Shown here: positions 1 to 9,978 of the stretch, one piece after another
Layout of the letters: each line of letters starts with the position of its first letter
Position numbering within the stretch: position 1 is the first letter of the stretch
Assembly: GCA_017615135.1 (NCBI GenBank)
Contig: JAGAAU010000116.1
Location: 1 to 11,342 of the forward strand
DNA: 11,342 bases
Direction of reading: 5' to 3'
From: Bacteroidales bacterium
GTDB lineage: Bacteria > Bacteroidota > Bacteroidia > Bacteroidales > UBA932
Position numbers and translations under genes: made by a program
Notes under the pieces: generated by a model
What the model was told of the DNA's origin: nothing
Database searches by the model: none
What the model saw: only the letters and a program-made list of their open reading frames with translations

Positions 1-1
1 T

Positions 2-1351
2 ACTGTAGCGCTTACCGGCACCACCCAGAGATTTATCAACGTGGAGCTGGGTAAGCCCGGCGGCAATCCGCGCAGGGTGTTCAACATCTGCCATGTTATC
101 CACATCCTTTCCGCACTGGTACTTTTCATCCTCACCGAGGCCGTAGGAATCTGGTACATACACAACTGGATAAATATTCCGGCAGAGAAGGCAGGCGATG
201 CCATGTTTGTATTCCAGGTGAGCACGGTCGCCGCCTGTCTGGGTATCGCAAATGTCCCCTTCCAGGGGCTCCTGGCTGCGTATGAACGGTTCAGGGCCCA
301 GACCATAATCGATACAGTCTTCATACTGCTGAGACTGCTTATGGTAGTGGCCCTGCTCTATTGTTCCGGCAATCTTCTGCGCATTTATGCGGTAATGATC
401 AGCGGAATCAGCGTTGCAACCTTCCTGAGTTATCATCTGTATTGTTACAGGCGCTGGCCCGGGGTGGTCGGCTGGGAATTCGTCTCCAGCCTCGCAGAGT
501 ATCGCGAGGCCCTGTCGTTCAACAACTACAATTTGCTTGCGGCTTCTGCCAATGTGGTTAAGTGGCAGGGCGGGCATTTTCTGCTGAACCGCATTTTCGG
601 CACTGCGATAAACGCCGCATACGGTATAGGCAACCTGGTGGGAAGCTATGTGGAGAAATTCACCGGAAACCTCGCAATGGCGGCCGCTCCGCAGATAATC
701 CAGAGCCACAGCGGAAATGATACGGAGCGTACCCGGTACCTCACCAACACCGTCAGCCGACTCAATCTGCTGATAAATCTGATACTGTTCTTTACCCTGG
801 AGGCAGACCTGGAGTTCCTGCTCGGCCTGTGGCTCAAAAATGTCCCGGACGGAGCGGTGGAGTTCACTAAATATACCCTGATTCTGGGGCTTGTCGGTTC
901 CACTACGGTGGGAATCAATCAGACCATAAACGCCTCAGGCAAAATCAAATGGTTCAAGATACAATACTTCGCAATCTATTGTGCCGCATTCGTGGCTGCG
1001 ATTCTGTTGTATCTGTATGCGGATGTGCCTGTTTATACCCTTCTTCTGGTGTATATTGCGGGAGACGCCCTTTCCAGGCTGGTTACAGTCCTGCTCGCCG
1101 GCAGGATTCTGAACTATCCGGTGAAGGAGTTTGTCGCGCAGGCTTTTCTCAGACCGGCGGCAGTAACGGCCATTATGCTGGGATATACCTGGTTGTACAG
1201 GATGGTCGGGCTGGAGGGCGTCTGGCCCCATCTGGCAGGTTGCGCGGTCACCTTTGTTACAGTTGCCGTACTTTGCTGGTTCATAGGGCTCACTCCGGGG
1301 GAGAGGCGCAATATCGGCTATATTCTAAGAGGAAAAAAGCCTGTAGGATGA
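2..1351 (+). CDS. Polysaccharide/oligosaccharide flippase (Wzx/MATE-like), 5'-truncated
   Basis: This is the C-terminal part of an integral inner-membrane protein of the polysaccharide-biosynthesis (Wzx, MATE-like) transporter family, which flips lipid-linked glycans to the periplasm for surface polysaccharide assembly. The frame is open to the window edge. The GTG at 41 is internal, because upstream codons read TGTTQRFIN and continue into ELGKPGG, a conserved early motif of Bacteroidales members. About 449 residues are visible, with roughly ten or eleven hydrophobic segments (for example ILSALVLFILTEAVGIWYI and FVAAILLYLYA), so only the first few of the usual 12 to 14 helices should be missing. 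The tail is basic and cytoplasmic (RNIGYILRGKK). The TGA stop overlaps the queH ATG as ATGA, so the two are probably co-transcribed although their jobs are unrelated. The transported glycan cannot be told from this sequence. Family assignment rests on recognised sequence pattern, not a search. Confidence 0.85.
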   Translation, partial: TVALTGTTQRFINVELGKPGGNPRRVFNICHVIHILSALVLFILTEAVGIWYIHNWINIPAEKAGDAMFVFQVSTVAACLGIANVPFQGLLAAYERFRAQTIIDTVFILLRLLMVVALLYCSGNLLRIYAVMISGISVATFLSYHLYCYRRWPGVVGWEFVSSLAEYREALSFNNYNLLAASANVVKWQGGHFLLNRIFGTAINAAYGIGNLVGSYVEKFTGNLAMAAAPQIIQSHSGNDTERTRYLTNTVSRLNLLINLILFFTLEADLEFLLGLWLKNVPDGAVEFTKYTLILGLVGSTTVGINQTINASGKIKWFKIQYFAIYCAAFVAAILLYLYADVPVYTLLLVYIAGDALSRLVTVLLAGRILNYPVKEFVAQAFLRPAAVTAIMLGYTWLYRMVGLEGVWPHLAGCAVTFVTVAVLCWFIGLTPGERRNIGYILRGKKPVG

Positions 1352-1971
1352 GCGCTCCCCTGGTTAAACTCACACCGCCTTCTGCGGAAGGACCGGTACT
1401 GCTCCATGCCTGCTGCGCGCCCTGCAGTTCAGCGGTGCTTGAATGCATGGTTCAGAACGGCATAAAGCCCGTACTTTTCTTCAGCAATTCCAATATAGAC
1501 ACTCGCGAAGAGTACGACAAACGTTTTGCCGAACTCCGGCGGTATGCCGCCTCATTCGGAATTGAGGCCATTGGCGATGAATACGACCATAATGCCTGGC
1601 TGGAGGCCGTGAAAGGACTCGAAGACGAACCCGAACGCGGGCGCCGCTGCCTGAAATGTTTCCGTTACCGGCTGATGCGTGCCGCTGAATACGCCCGCAG
1701 CCACGGAGCCGCCTGCCTGACCACTACGCTGGCATCTTCCCGATGGAAGTCCCTGGATCAGGTTTCGCAGGCCGGTTCATCCGTCTGTGGCGACGGAGTC
1801 CTATGGTGGGATATGAACTGGAGGAAAGGTGGTCTGCAGCCAAGGCGCGCAGAACTTATCCGCGAGTGGGTTTTCTATAACCAGACCTACTGCGGCTGCG
1901 AATTCTCTCAGTTAGGCACTTCTTCCTTGGACCAGTTGTCTGTGCGGAAGGGAGCTACAGGAATGCCGTAG
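1348..1971 (+). CDS. queH: Epoxyqueuosine reductase QueH (DUF208 family)
   Basis: QueH catalyses the last step of queuosine synthesis, reducing epoxyqueuosine in tRNA to queuosine. It is the non-cobalamin alternative to QueG and uses a [4Fe-4S] cluster. From the ATG at 1348 the protein has 207 residues. Visible family marks are HACCAPCS near the N terminus (Cys22, Cys23, Cys26), RCLKCFRYRL (Cys101, Cys104), TTTLASSRWK (residues 125-134) and NQTYCGCEFS close to the C terminus (Cys182, Cys184). The frame is open much further upstream (to 949), but the start at 1348 is chosen because the family begins just before HACCAPC and because it makes an ATGA junction with the flippase gene. The roughly 20 residues after CGCEFS form a poorly conserved-looking tail encoded antisense to the end of the esterase gene. 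The cytosolic role is inferred from the family. Confidence 0.93.
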   Translation: MSAPLVKLTPPSAEGPVLLHACCAPCSSAVLECMVQNGIKPVLFFSNSNIDTREEYDKRFAELRRYAASFGIEAIGDEYDHNAWLEAVKGLEDEPERGRRCLKCFRYRLMRAAEYARSHGAACLTTTLASSRWKSLDQVSQAGSSVCGDGVLWWDMNWRKGGLQPRRAELIREWVFYNQTYCGCEFSQLGTSSLDQLSVRKGATGMP

Positions 1972-3374
1972 TTATTGAAGACACTGCCCACACACCAGTT
2001 GCGGAAGCAGTAGCGTACGGCAACGGGTTCAGGAATTTCTTCGCTCCAGACTTTCACGACGTTCCTCGGATTTGAAAGTATGGCCTGTGCGGGGATGAAC
2101 TTTTTGTCTGCACCGGCAATTTCGAAGCCGTCCAGCTGCATTGCCATAGGGCTAAGGCCAAGTTCGGCATTGTTGAAGCTGATGAAAGCGGCGCCATCCT
2201 TGACTTCCATACCGGCGAAGGTGGGGGCGTTGGGGTTGAATCCCTTGACTCCATAGTCGTTAGCCAGTGCCAGCATGGCCAGACGCATGCCTACCTCACG
2301 TTTCTTGAAGGGGTGTATGGTGTTGCGTGCACCTATGTCTACAGTGACCGCCATTCCGCTGTGGGGGATTATTTCTGCTGCTTTCTGCTGGGCCTCGTAC
2401 ATGAATCCGGAGGCATAGCTGTTGTCTCCGTGAGAGCTCTTGTAGCCGTAAGGGGCAATCTGCACGAAGTAGTAGGGGGCGTCGGGAACCTGGAATTTGG
2501 TCCTCATCATATTGGCGTAAGCCTGCATCAGACGGATATACTGCTCTTCGCGGCCGCGGTTAGACTCTCCCTGATACCAGATCATGCCCTTGAAAGTGAA
2601 GGGGACCAGCGGGGCAATCTGGCCGTTATAGAGAAGGCAGGGCCACTGATGGTCTTTTTTGGCGTATTTCTTATCCCAGGGCTGTCCGAGGTAGAAAAGG
2701 TCGAATTCGCCGGGGAATTTTTCTTCAATCGTTTCCCTGTCCAGCCAGGTCTCGATGGTGCTTCCTCCCCAGCTGCTGATGAGGATTCCTACGGGGACAT
2801 CCAGCTGTTTCTGGAGGAAATCGGCGAAAAAGTATGCGGTAGCGCTGGTACCGGCTACGATTTCCGGGGTGTGCTCATTCCAGCTGCCCTCGGTCTTCTC
2901 CACTACGGTAGTGGAAGAACACTTCCTGATATTGCAGATGCGCAGCGGGCGGGAAGTTTTTGCGCCGATGATGAAATCGGTGGCTCCTTCCGTCGGCTGG
3001 GAAGGATAGCCCTTCATTGGCATTTCCATATTGGACTGTCCGGAGCAGAACCATACTTCTCCTATCAGGACGTTCTTAAGGGTGATGTCGTCTCCGTCGC
3101 TTATTTTGATTTCATAGGGGGTGAAGCCTGCGGCGGGAGTTTTAACCTTGACAGACCACTTTCCGTCTGCATCCGGATCGACGATATACTTGGTGCGGGT
3201 CCAACCCGGGCAAACCTTGACGGTATTGCCGGAATCAGTTTTGCCCCAAATACTTACTTCAGTCTGCTGCTGAAGCACCATATTGTCGCTAAGAACAGAA
3301 GGAAGGGTAATTTTTGCCTGCGCAGCCACACAAATCAGCAAGGCAGGAACGAATAAAAGAAAACTTTTCTTCAT
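1908..3374 (-). CDS. Secreted sialate O-acetylesterase-family (SASA) protein
   Basis: This 488-residue protein carries a clear signal peptide (MKKSFLLFVPALLICVAAQA, probable cleavage after AQA near residue 20) and should be periplasmic or surface-exposed. It belongs to the SGNH-type sialate O-acetylesterase family, which removes acetyl groups from sialic acids or, in many Bacteroidota, from other acetylated glycans. Residues about 21-100 look like the N-terminal beta-sandwich (LPSVLSDNMVLQQ). The catalytic region follows: GQSNM with Ser114 as nucleophile, SSWGGSTIETW (200-210), the block LLYNGQIAPL, WYQGESN (266-272) and the catalytic histidine in IHPFKK (His354). The C-terminal PFRTDNW ending is typical of the family. 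Many relatives have Asp directly before the IHP; here it is Thr352. No TonB-system or other glycoside-degradation gene is next to it, so the natural substrate is unknown. Its last 64 bp overlap queH convergently. It is divergent from atpD. Confidence 0.9.
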   Translation of the reverse strand: MKKSFLLFVPALLICVAAQAKITLPSVLSDNMVLQQQTEVSIWGKTDSGNTVKVCPGWTRTKYIVDPDADGKWSVKVKTPAAGFTPYEIKISDGDDITLKNVLIGEVWFCSGQSNMEMPMKGYPSQPTEGATDFIIGAKTSRPLRICNIRKCSSTTVVEKTEGSWNEHTPEIVAGTSATAYFFADFLQKQLDVPVGILISSWGGSTIETWLDRETIEEKFPGEFDLFYLGQPWDKKYAKKDHQWPCLLYNGQIAPLVPFTFKGMIWYQGESNRGREEQYIRLMQAYANMMRTKFQVPDAPYYFVQIAPYGYKSSHGDNSYASGFMYEAQQKAAEIIPHSGMAVTVDIGARNTIHPFKKREVGMRLAMLALANDYGVKGFNPNAPTFAGMEVKDGAAFISFNNAELGLSPMAMQLDGFEIAGADKKFIPAQAILSNPRNVVKVWSEEIPEPVAVRYCFRNWCVGSVFNNYGIPVAPFRTDNWSKEEVPN

Positions 3375-3395
3375 GGATGCAAAATTTTAATAAGC

Positions 3396-5208
<1,813 letters not shown>

Positions 5209-5212
<4 letters not shown>

Positions 5213-6231
5213 AAGTCCTGAAGCTCATACTGCCCCTGCTGCTAAGCCTCATCGTCATGCCCATGCGGGCAGAGGAAGGCCTGGATATGCAGAAGTATAT
5301 CTTCGGGCACATCGGCGACTCGCATGAGTGGCACATCGCCACCGTCAACGGCCACCACGTCACCATCCCGCTGCCCTGTATAGTTGTTGAGTACGGCGGG
5401 GTCCACTTTTTCCTGTCGAATAAGATGGAGGCAAATGGTTACACGCTGGATGCGGACGGAAAGATTGTGAATGTCGCTACCGGGGTGCGCCCGCTGGACC
5501 TCTCTATAACCAAGAACGTGCTCGGACTCATCCTGGACAGCCTGCTTCTGTTGCTGCTGATTCTGGGCGCCGCCCGCTGGTATCGCAGGCACGATCCGCT
5601 GAAAGACAAGCCCACAGGCCTTGCAGCCCTGCTGGAACCGGTGATAGTAATGCTGGAGCAGGATGTCATCAAGGACGCCGTGGGGCCGGAGTACAGAAAA
5701 TTCTCGCCCTACCTGCTCACAGTGTTTTTCTTTATACTGATAAACAACCTGATGGGCATCTTCCCGGTTTTTCCGGGAGGAGCGAACATTACCGGCAACA
5801 TAGCGGTTACCGGCGTGCTGGCAGTTTTCACCTTCCTGATGGTGAACCTGTTCGGCAACAAGCACTATTACAAGGATATAATCTGGCCGGACGTCCCAGC
5901 ATTCCTGAAGGTCATTCCCATAATGCCCATAATAGAGATTCTGGGCACGCTTACCAAGCCTTTTTCCCTTATGATAAGGCTTTTTGCCAACATGCTCGCC
6001 GGCCACATCATGCTGCTGAGCACTATAGGGGTAATATTCCTTACCGCCAAAATGGGGCCGGTGCTGAACGGTTCCCTGTCGGTGGTAGCCGCCCTGTTCG
6101 GCGTATTTCTGGACTGTCTGGAGCTTCTCGTGGCATTTATCCAGGCCTATGTGTTCACCATGCTGTCGGCAGTGTTCATAGGTCTTGCCCATCAGAGCCC
6201 CGAACCTGAACATGAAAATGCAACCAATTAA
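5209..6231 (+). CDS. atpB: F1Fo-ATP synthase subunit a
   Basis: Subunit a is the membrane stator that forms the proton half-channels against the c-ring. The 340-residue protein starts with a signal-peptide-like stretch (LILPLLLSLIVMPMRAEE) and a hydrophilic region to about residue 100, presumably periplasmic, before the conserved helices; this extended N terminus is typical of Bacteroidota. The essential arginine is in SLMIRLFANMLAGH (Arg257). Nine residues on, His266 stands where E. coli has Glu219. In LELLVAFIQAYVFT, Glu305 stands where E. coli has His245, with the conserved Gln312 seven residues later. The His/Glu pair is thus swapped relative to E. coli, a known natural variant. The start is GTG at 5209, overlapping the atpC stop by 4 bp. 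No extra small gene lies between atpC and atpB. Confidence 0.96.
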
Positions 6232-6242
6232 ATATCAATATT
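6229..6242 (+). promoter_or_regulatory. AT-rich translation start region of atpE
   Basis: The bases before the atpE ATG (TAAATATCAATATT) are almost pure A/T, in contrast with the GC-rich coding sequence on both sides and with the overlapping junctions elsewhere in the operon. Bacteroidota rarely use Shine-Dalgarno pairing and favour unstructured AT-rich leaders. A strong start here would suit the need for many c subunits per enzyme. This role is inference. Confidence 0.35.
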
Positions 6243-6491
6243 ATGTTACTTTCTGCAACTATGATTCTTGAAACTGTAGCACTCGCAAAGGTGGGTGGAG
6301 CCATTGGAGCCGGTATCGTTGCGCTTGCCGCCGGACTCGGCATCGGCAAACTGGCACAGCACACCATGGAGGCATCTGCGCGTCAGCCCGAGATTTCCGG
6401 GGGTCTGCGTACCACTGCCATCATCATCGGCGCCCTTATTGAAGGTGTCTGTCTGTTCGGTGTAATCGTTTGTCTGCTCGCAGTTCTGTAA
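6243..6491 (+). CDS. atpE: F1Fo-ATP synthase subunit c
   Basis: This is the proteolipid that forms the rotating ring in the membrane. The 82 residues make a helical hairpin: a glycine/alanine-rich first helix (IGAGIVALAAGLGIGK), the polar loop ARQPE (46-50) and a second helix with the ion-binding carboxylate Glu67 in IIGALIEGVCLFG. Aligned on the loop, the first-helix position that is Gln in sodium-binding rings is Ile34, and Glu67 is followed by Gly rather than Ser or Thr. Proton coupling is therefore the likelier reading. ATG 6243 is used; a second Met at residue 8 is an alternative start that would shorten only the leading segment. The gene lies 11 bp after atpB, behind an unusually AT-rich stretch, and its TAA overlaps the atpF ATG by one base. 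Confidence 0.96.
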   Translation: MLLSATMILETVALAKVGGAIGAGIVALAAGLGIGKLAQHTMEASARQPEISGGLRTTAIIIGALIEGVCLFGVIVCLLAVL

Positions 6492-6979
6492 TGTCTCTCA
6501 TAACACCGGATTTCGGCCTCGTTTTCTGGATGGTGGTCATCTTCGGCCTGGTGTTTTTCCTCCTGGCCAAGTTCGGCTTTCCCGTCATTACTTCCGCAGT
6601 CAAGCGACGTTCAGACCATATCGAAGCGTCCCTGAAGGCTGCCCAGGAAGCCCGGGAGAGCCTGGAAGGATTTGCCGAAGAGCAGAAGAAAATGCTGGAA
6701 GAGACCAGACAGGAGAGGAACCGTATCCTGCAGGAGGCTGCCGCCGCGCGCGAACAGATAATTGCGCAGGCAAAGGAAGATGCAGCTGCACAGGCCAGGG
6801 CTGAAATGGCCAGGGCGAGGGAGGAAATTTCCGCCGAGCGCGAAAATGCCGTGCGGGAAATCCGTAACCAGGTGGCTCTGATTTCCATGGAGGTGGCGGA
6901 AAAGGTAGTCCGTCGCCAGCTCGAAGACACTCCGGCCCAACGGGAACTCATAGACCGTATGATAGACGAGGTTAACTGA
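6491..6979 (+). CDS. atpF: F1Fo-ATP synthase subunit b
   Basis: Subunit b is the peripheral stalk that holds F1 still against the membrane stator. From the ATG at 6491 it has 162 residues: one N-terminal membrane helix (about residues 8-30, FGLVFWMVVIFGLVFFLLAK), then a long charged heptad-like helix rich in Ala, Glu, Arg and Gln (about residues 40-140), as expected of the dimeric stalk. A TTG seven codons upstream is also in frame. The ATG is preferred because it gives the usual short N terminus before the membrane helix and a TAATG junction with the atpE stop. Its TGA stop overlaps the atpH ATG by one base (TGATG). Only one b-type gene is present, so the stalk should be a homodimer. Confidence 0.95.
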   Translation: MSLITPDFGLVFWMVVIFGLVFFLLAKFGFPVITSAVKRRSDHIEASLKAAQEARESLEGFAEEQKKMLEETRQERNRILQEAAAAREQIIAQAKEDAAAQARAEMARAREEISAERENAVREIRNQVALISMEVAEKVVRRQLEDTPAQRELIDRMIDEVN

Positions 6980-7461
6980 TGAATGCGGGAATAATTTCTT
7001 CGCGCTATGCAGACGCGTTTCTGCGTTACGTCCTCGAAACCGGGGGCGGAGAGAGAGTGCGTGTACAGGCGGAGCGGCTTTTGAAGAATCCTGAGGATTT
7101 CAAGGCCTCTGAGCTTGAGCCGGAACTGGCTCGCCTGGCCTCCCTGCTTGCGAAGAACGGCCGCATGGGCCTCGTACGGTTTGTACTCCGCGGATTTCTG
7201 GACAGATATGCAGAGTCCCGTGGGGTGATGCCTGCCCGGATAACCACCGCAATCCCTCTTGAGAAAGAGGAGGAGGCAGAACTCGTGCGCCTGATGGAAA
7301 ACCAGTGCGGAGGCAGGGTTGAGGCCAGCAGTCAGACCGATCCTTCCATCGTTGGAGGGTTCATACTCGAAGTCGGCGGCAGCATTATGGACGCGAGCGT
7401 CCGCCGCCAGATGGAACTTATTCGTAAAAAGATTGTTCAGGATAACAACAGAATCGTTTAA
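6979..7461 (+). CDS. atpH: F1Fo-ATP synthase subunit delta (OSCP)
   Basis: Delta caps the top of the alpha/beta hexamer and links it to the b stalk. The 160-residue product has the N-terminal helical-bundle marker ISSRYADAFLRYV and the C-terminal family signature DPSIVGGFILEVGG, followed by MDASVRRQMELIRKKI. Length is slightly shorter than the E. coli protein (177 residues) but in the family's range. It starts one base inside the atpF stop and ends 3 bp before atpA. The start is fixed by the conserved N-terminal motif, which begins within six residues of the Met. Confidence 0.95.
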   Translation: MNAGIISSRYADAFLRYVLETGGGERVRVQAERLLKNPEDFKASELEPELARLASLLAKNGRMGLVRFVLRGFLDRYAESRGVMPARITTAIPLEKEEEAELVRLMENQCGGRVEASSQTDPSIVGGFILEVGGSIMDASVRRQMELIRKKIVQDNNRIV

Positions 7462-7464
7462 CCG

Positions 7465-9042
7465 ATGTCGCAACAGAATACTATAAAAGCGAGCGAAATC
7501 TCCGAACTCCTGCTGCAGGAGCTGAGAGGAACGGACACCACCCCTAAATTCGAAGAGAGCGGCCAGGTGCTGACCGTGAGCGACGGCGTGGCCCATATTT
7601 TCGGCCTGTCCGGCGTTGAGGCGGGAGAACTGCTGGAGTTCGAAAGCCTGGTGAAGGCGGTGGCGATGAATCTCGAAGCCGACAACGTGGGAGCCGTTCT
7701 GCTCGGACCTACCGACAAGGTGAAAGAGGGTATGCGCGTGCGCAGACTCGGACGTATTGCCGGTATACCGGTTGGAGACGGGCTCGTAGGCAGGGTGGTC
7801 GACCCAATCGGCACTCCGCTCGACGGTTTGGGAGATATTAAGGGAGAAACGGTGCGTATGCCTTTGGAGCGCAAGGCTCCCGGGGTGATTTTCCGCGAAC
7901 CCGTTACCGAACCGCTGCAGACGGGGCTCAAGGCGATAGATGCCATGATTCCCATAGGGCGGGGTCAGCGCGAGCTCATTATCGGCGACCGTCAGACCGG
8001 AAAAACCGCCATCGCACTGGATACTATAATCAACCAGAGAGAAGGGTATCTGAAAGGAGAGCCCGTGTACTGTATCTACGTTGCGGTGGGGCAGAAAGGC
8101 TCGACCGTAGCTTCCATAGTACAGACACTGAGGGAGAAAGGCGCGATGGATTATACGATAGTGGTTGCCGCCACCGCTGCCGATCCTGCACCTCTGCAGT
8201 ATTATGCCCCCTTTGCCGGCGCCGCCATCGGAGAGTATTTCCGCGATACCGGCCGGCACGCGCTTGTGGTGTACGACGATCTCTCTAAACAGGCCGTAGC
8301 TTATCGAGAACTGTCCCTTATCCTGCGCCGTCCTTCTGGCCGCGAAGCCTATCCTGGCGATGTGTTCTACCTGCATTCCCGTCTTCTCGAGAGGGCCGCG
8401 AAAATCATTGCCCAGCAGGAAGTTGCGGAAAAAATGAACGACCTTCCCAAATGCCTTGAGGGCAAGGTTAAGGCCGGCGGTTCGCTTACTGCCCTGCCTA
8501 TAATTGAAACCCAGGCCGGCGACGTCTCCGCCTATATCCCCACCAACGTGATTTCCATTACGGACGGTCAGATTTATCTGGAATCCGCCCTGTTCAACAG
8601 GGGAATCCGTCCTGCAATCAACGTTGGAATTTCGGTTTCCCGCGTAGGTGGCTCGGCTCAGGTGAAATCCATGAAAAAAGTGGCTGGAACCCTGAAGATA
8701 GACCAGGCCCAGTACGAAGAACTGGAGGCCTTCTCCAAATTCTCGTCCGATATGGACAAGGTTACTGCCATGATACTGGATAAAGGGCGCAAGAACACCC
8801 GCCTTCTGGTTCAACCCCAGTACAGCCCTATGCCCGTAGGGGAGCAGGTGGCCGTACTCTACTGCGGAATCAATTCCCTCCTCGAAAAGATTCCTATATC
8901 TTCCGTAGAGGCCTTCCAGGATAAATTCCTGGAGTTAATGCGGGCCAGGCACTCAGATGTGCTCGCAACCCTTGCCGCCGGAAAACTCGACGAGTCTGCC
9001 GAGGCGGCAATCCGTGAAACCGCTGCCGGTATAAGTATATAA
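7465..9042 (+). CDS. atpA: F1Fo-ATP synthase subunit alpha
   Basis: Alpha is the non-catalytic nucleotide-binding subunit that alternates with beta in the F1 hexamer. The 525-residue protein opens with [14 protein letters not shown], the helix that docks on delta. It then shows the barrel ([16 protein letters not shown]), the P-loop GDRQTGKT (174-181), [10 protein letters not shown] (268-277) and [10 protein letters not shown] with the arginine finger Arg393, corresponding to E. coli Arg376. The C-terminal helical domain is complete. It is about 12 residues longer than the E. coli subunit; a segment around residues 317-340 ([20 protein letters not shown]) before [11 protein letters not shown] looks like the extra part, and the same pattern is familiar from other Bacteroidota. 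It lies 3 bp after atpH and 3 bp before atpG. Confidence 0.98.
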   Translation: MSQQNTIKASEISELLLQELRGTDTTPKFEESGQVLTVSDGVAHIFGLSGVEAGELLEFESLVKAVAMNLEADNVGAVLLGPTDKVKEGMRVRRLGRIAGIPVGDGLVGRVVDPIGTPLDGLGDIKGETVRMPLERKAPGVIFREPVTEPLQTGLKAIDAMIPIGRGQRELIIGDRQTGKTAIALDTIINQREGYLKGEPVYCIYVAVGQKGSTVASIVQTLREKGAMDYTIVVAATAADPAPLQYYAPFAGAAIGEYFRDTGRHALVVYDDLSKQAVAYRELSLILRRPSGREAYPGDVFYLHSRLLERAAKIIAQQEVAEKMNDLPKCLEGKVKAGGSLTALPIIETQAGDVSAYIPTNVISITDGQIYLESALFNRGIRPAINVGISVSRVGGSAQVKSMKKVAGTLKIDQAQYEELEAFSKFSSDMDKVTAMILDKGRKNTRLLVQPQYSPMPVGEQVAVLYCGINSLLEKIPISSVEAFQDKFLELMRARHSDVLATLAAGKLDESAEAAIRETAAGISI

Positions 9043-9045
9043 GAC

Positions 9046-9930
9046 ATGGCAACTCTCAGGGAAACAAAGGACCGTATCGCTTCCGTGCGCGGCACGCTGA
9101 AGATAACTTCAGCGATGAAGATGATCGCATCTTCAAAGCTGCACAAAGCGCAGCAGGCCGCCGCTACCACCCGCGCATACCGTACCGCCCTGGAGGATAT
9201 CTGCAGCAAATTGCCATGGCCTTCCGGTCAGGTATCAAGTGATGTTGATACAAATCTGCCGGTCGCTATTGTCGCATTTGCCTCCGACAGCTCCCTTTGC
9301 GGAGCGTTCAACTCCAATATCATCCGCGTTGCAGCGGAAGAAATCAAACGCGCCGGCGCCGGAGTAAAGATTTTTGCAGTCGGCCGTAAGATGGCCGAAG
9401 CGCTTGCCAAGCAGTTCCCCGAAGCGGGAGACGTAGCCGCCCCGATTTCTCCTGAATCTGACTATGATTCCGTCTCTGCCTTCGCAGACAGCCTTGCCGC
9501 GGCTTACAATGTCGGTGAGTATTCCCGTATCGTGCTGGTATATAACCACTTCGTCTCAGCCGCTTCTCAGAAACCTTTGGTAGAAGACTTTCTGCCACTG
9601 GCCCAGTCAGGGCCCTCCGTTCAAGACCAGACGCGTGGTTCAGCAGGCGAGATTGATAGTAGCACCGATGACGGCCTGTATCTGTTCGAGCCGGCGCCGG
9701 AAGAACTGTCGGCGGAACTGCTTCCCAAACTCATCCGCTTGAAACTCTATTCCGTTTGTCTGGACAGCTATGCCGCAGAGTGCGCCGCCCGCACGCTTGC
9801 CATGCAGCTTGCCACAGATAACGCACAGGATTTGCTTGCCGAACTCACCCTGGAGTACAACAAACAGCGCCAGTACAAAATCACAGCTGAAATTCTCGAC
9901 CTCGCCGCCGGCGCCGAAGCCACGTTATAA
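9046..9930 (+). CDS. atpG: F1Fo-ATP synthase subunit gamma
   Basis: Gamma is the rotating central shaft that couples the c-ring to conformational change in beta. The 294-residue protein has the N-terminal coiled-coil strand (RIASVRGTLKITSAMKMIASSKLHKAQ, residues 11-37), the globular core with the conserved SSLCGAFN (82-89) and the C-terminal strand LAMQLATDNAQDLL (from 251) through YNKQRQYKITAEIL. Both helices needed for the shaft are present. It is the last gene of the operon. Downstream comes the convergent gap with the long palindrome, and there is no further + strand gene in the window. Confidence 0.97.
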   Translation: MATLRETKDRIASVRGTLKITSAMKMIASSKLHKAQQAAATTRAYRTALEDICSKLPWPSGQVSSDVDTNLPVAIVAFASDSSLCGAFNSNIIRVAAEEIKRAGAGVKIFAVGRKMAEALAKQFPEAGDVAAPISPESDYDSVSAFADSLAAAYNVGEYSRIVLVYNHFVSAASQKPLVEDFLPLAQSGPSVQDQTRGSAGEIDSSTDDGLYLFEPAPEELSAELLPKLIRLKLYSVCLDSYAAECAARTLAMQLATDNAQDLLAELTLEYNKQRQYKITAEILDLAAGAEATL

Positions 9931-9978
9931 ACCACGGGCATGATATCGTTATAACGCCGGTCAGGTACGTCATTTTGC

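Noticed and set aside
41..43. GTG as the start of the flippase gene
   Set aside because: The frame stays open to the window edge and the upstream residues (TGTTQRFIN) match the conserved family sequence, so the gene is truncated by the window.
949..1347. N-terminal extension of the queH frame over the end of the flippase gene
   Set aside because: The frame is open, but the sequence overlaps a conserved membrane protein and QueH homologues begin near HACCAPC, so ATG 1348 is the better start.
2313..3356. A 347-codon plus-strand frame opposite the esterase gene
   Set aside because: The minus-strand frame has a signal peptide, GQSNM, WYQGESN and IHP motifs; the plus frame has none and is a shadow.
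5242..6213. A 323-codon minus-strand frame opposite atpB
   Set aside because: Antisense to subunit a; it is rich in His and Gln, as expected of the reverse complement of a hydrophobic protein.
6470..6490. TTG at 6470 as the atpF start
   Set aside because: It would add seven residues inside atpE; the ATG at 6491 gives the normal N terminus and a TAATG junction.
6436..8814. A 792-codon open frame on the minus strand across atpF, atpH and atpA
   Set aside because: It lies wholly antisense to strongly conserved genes, shows no recognisable motif, and its composition is what GC-rich codon bias gives in the complementary frame.
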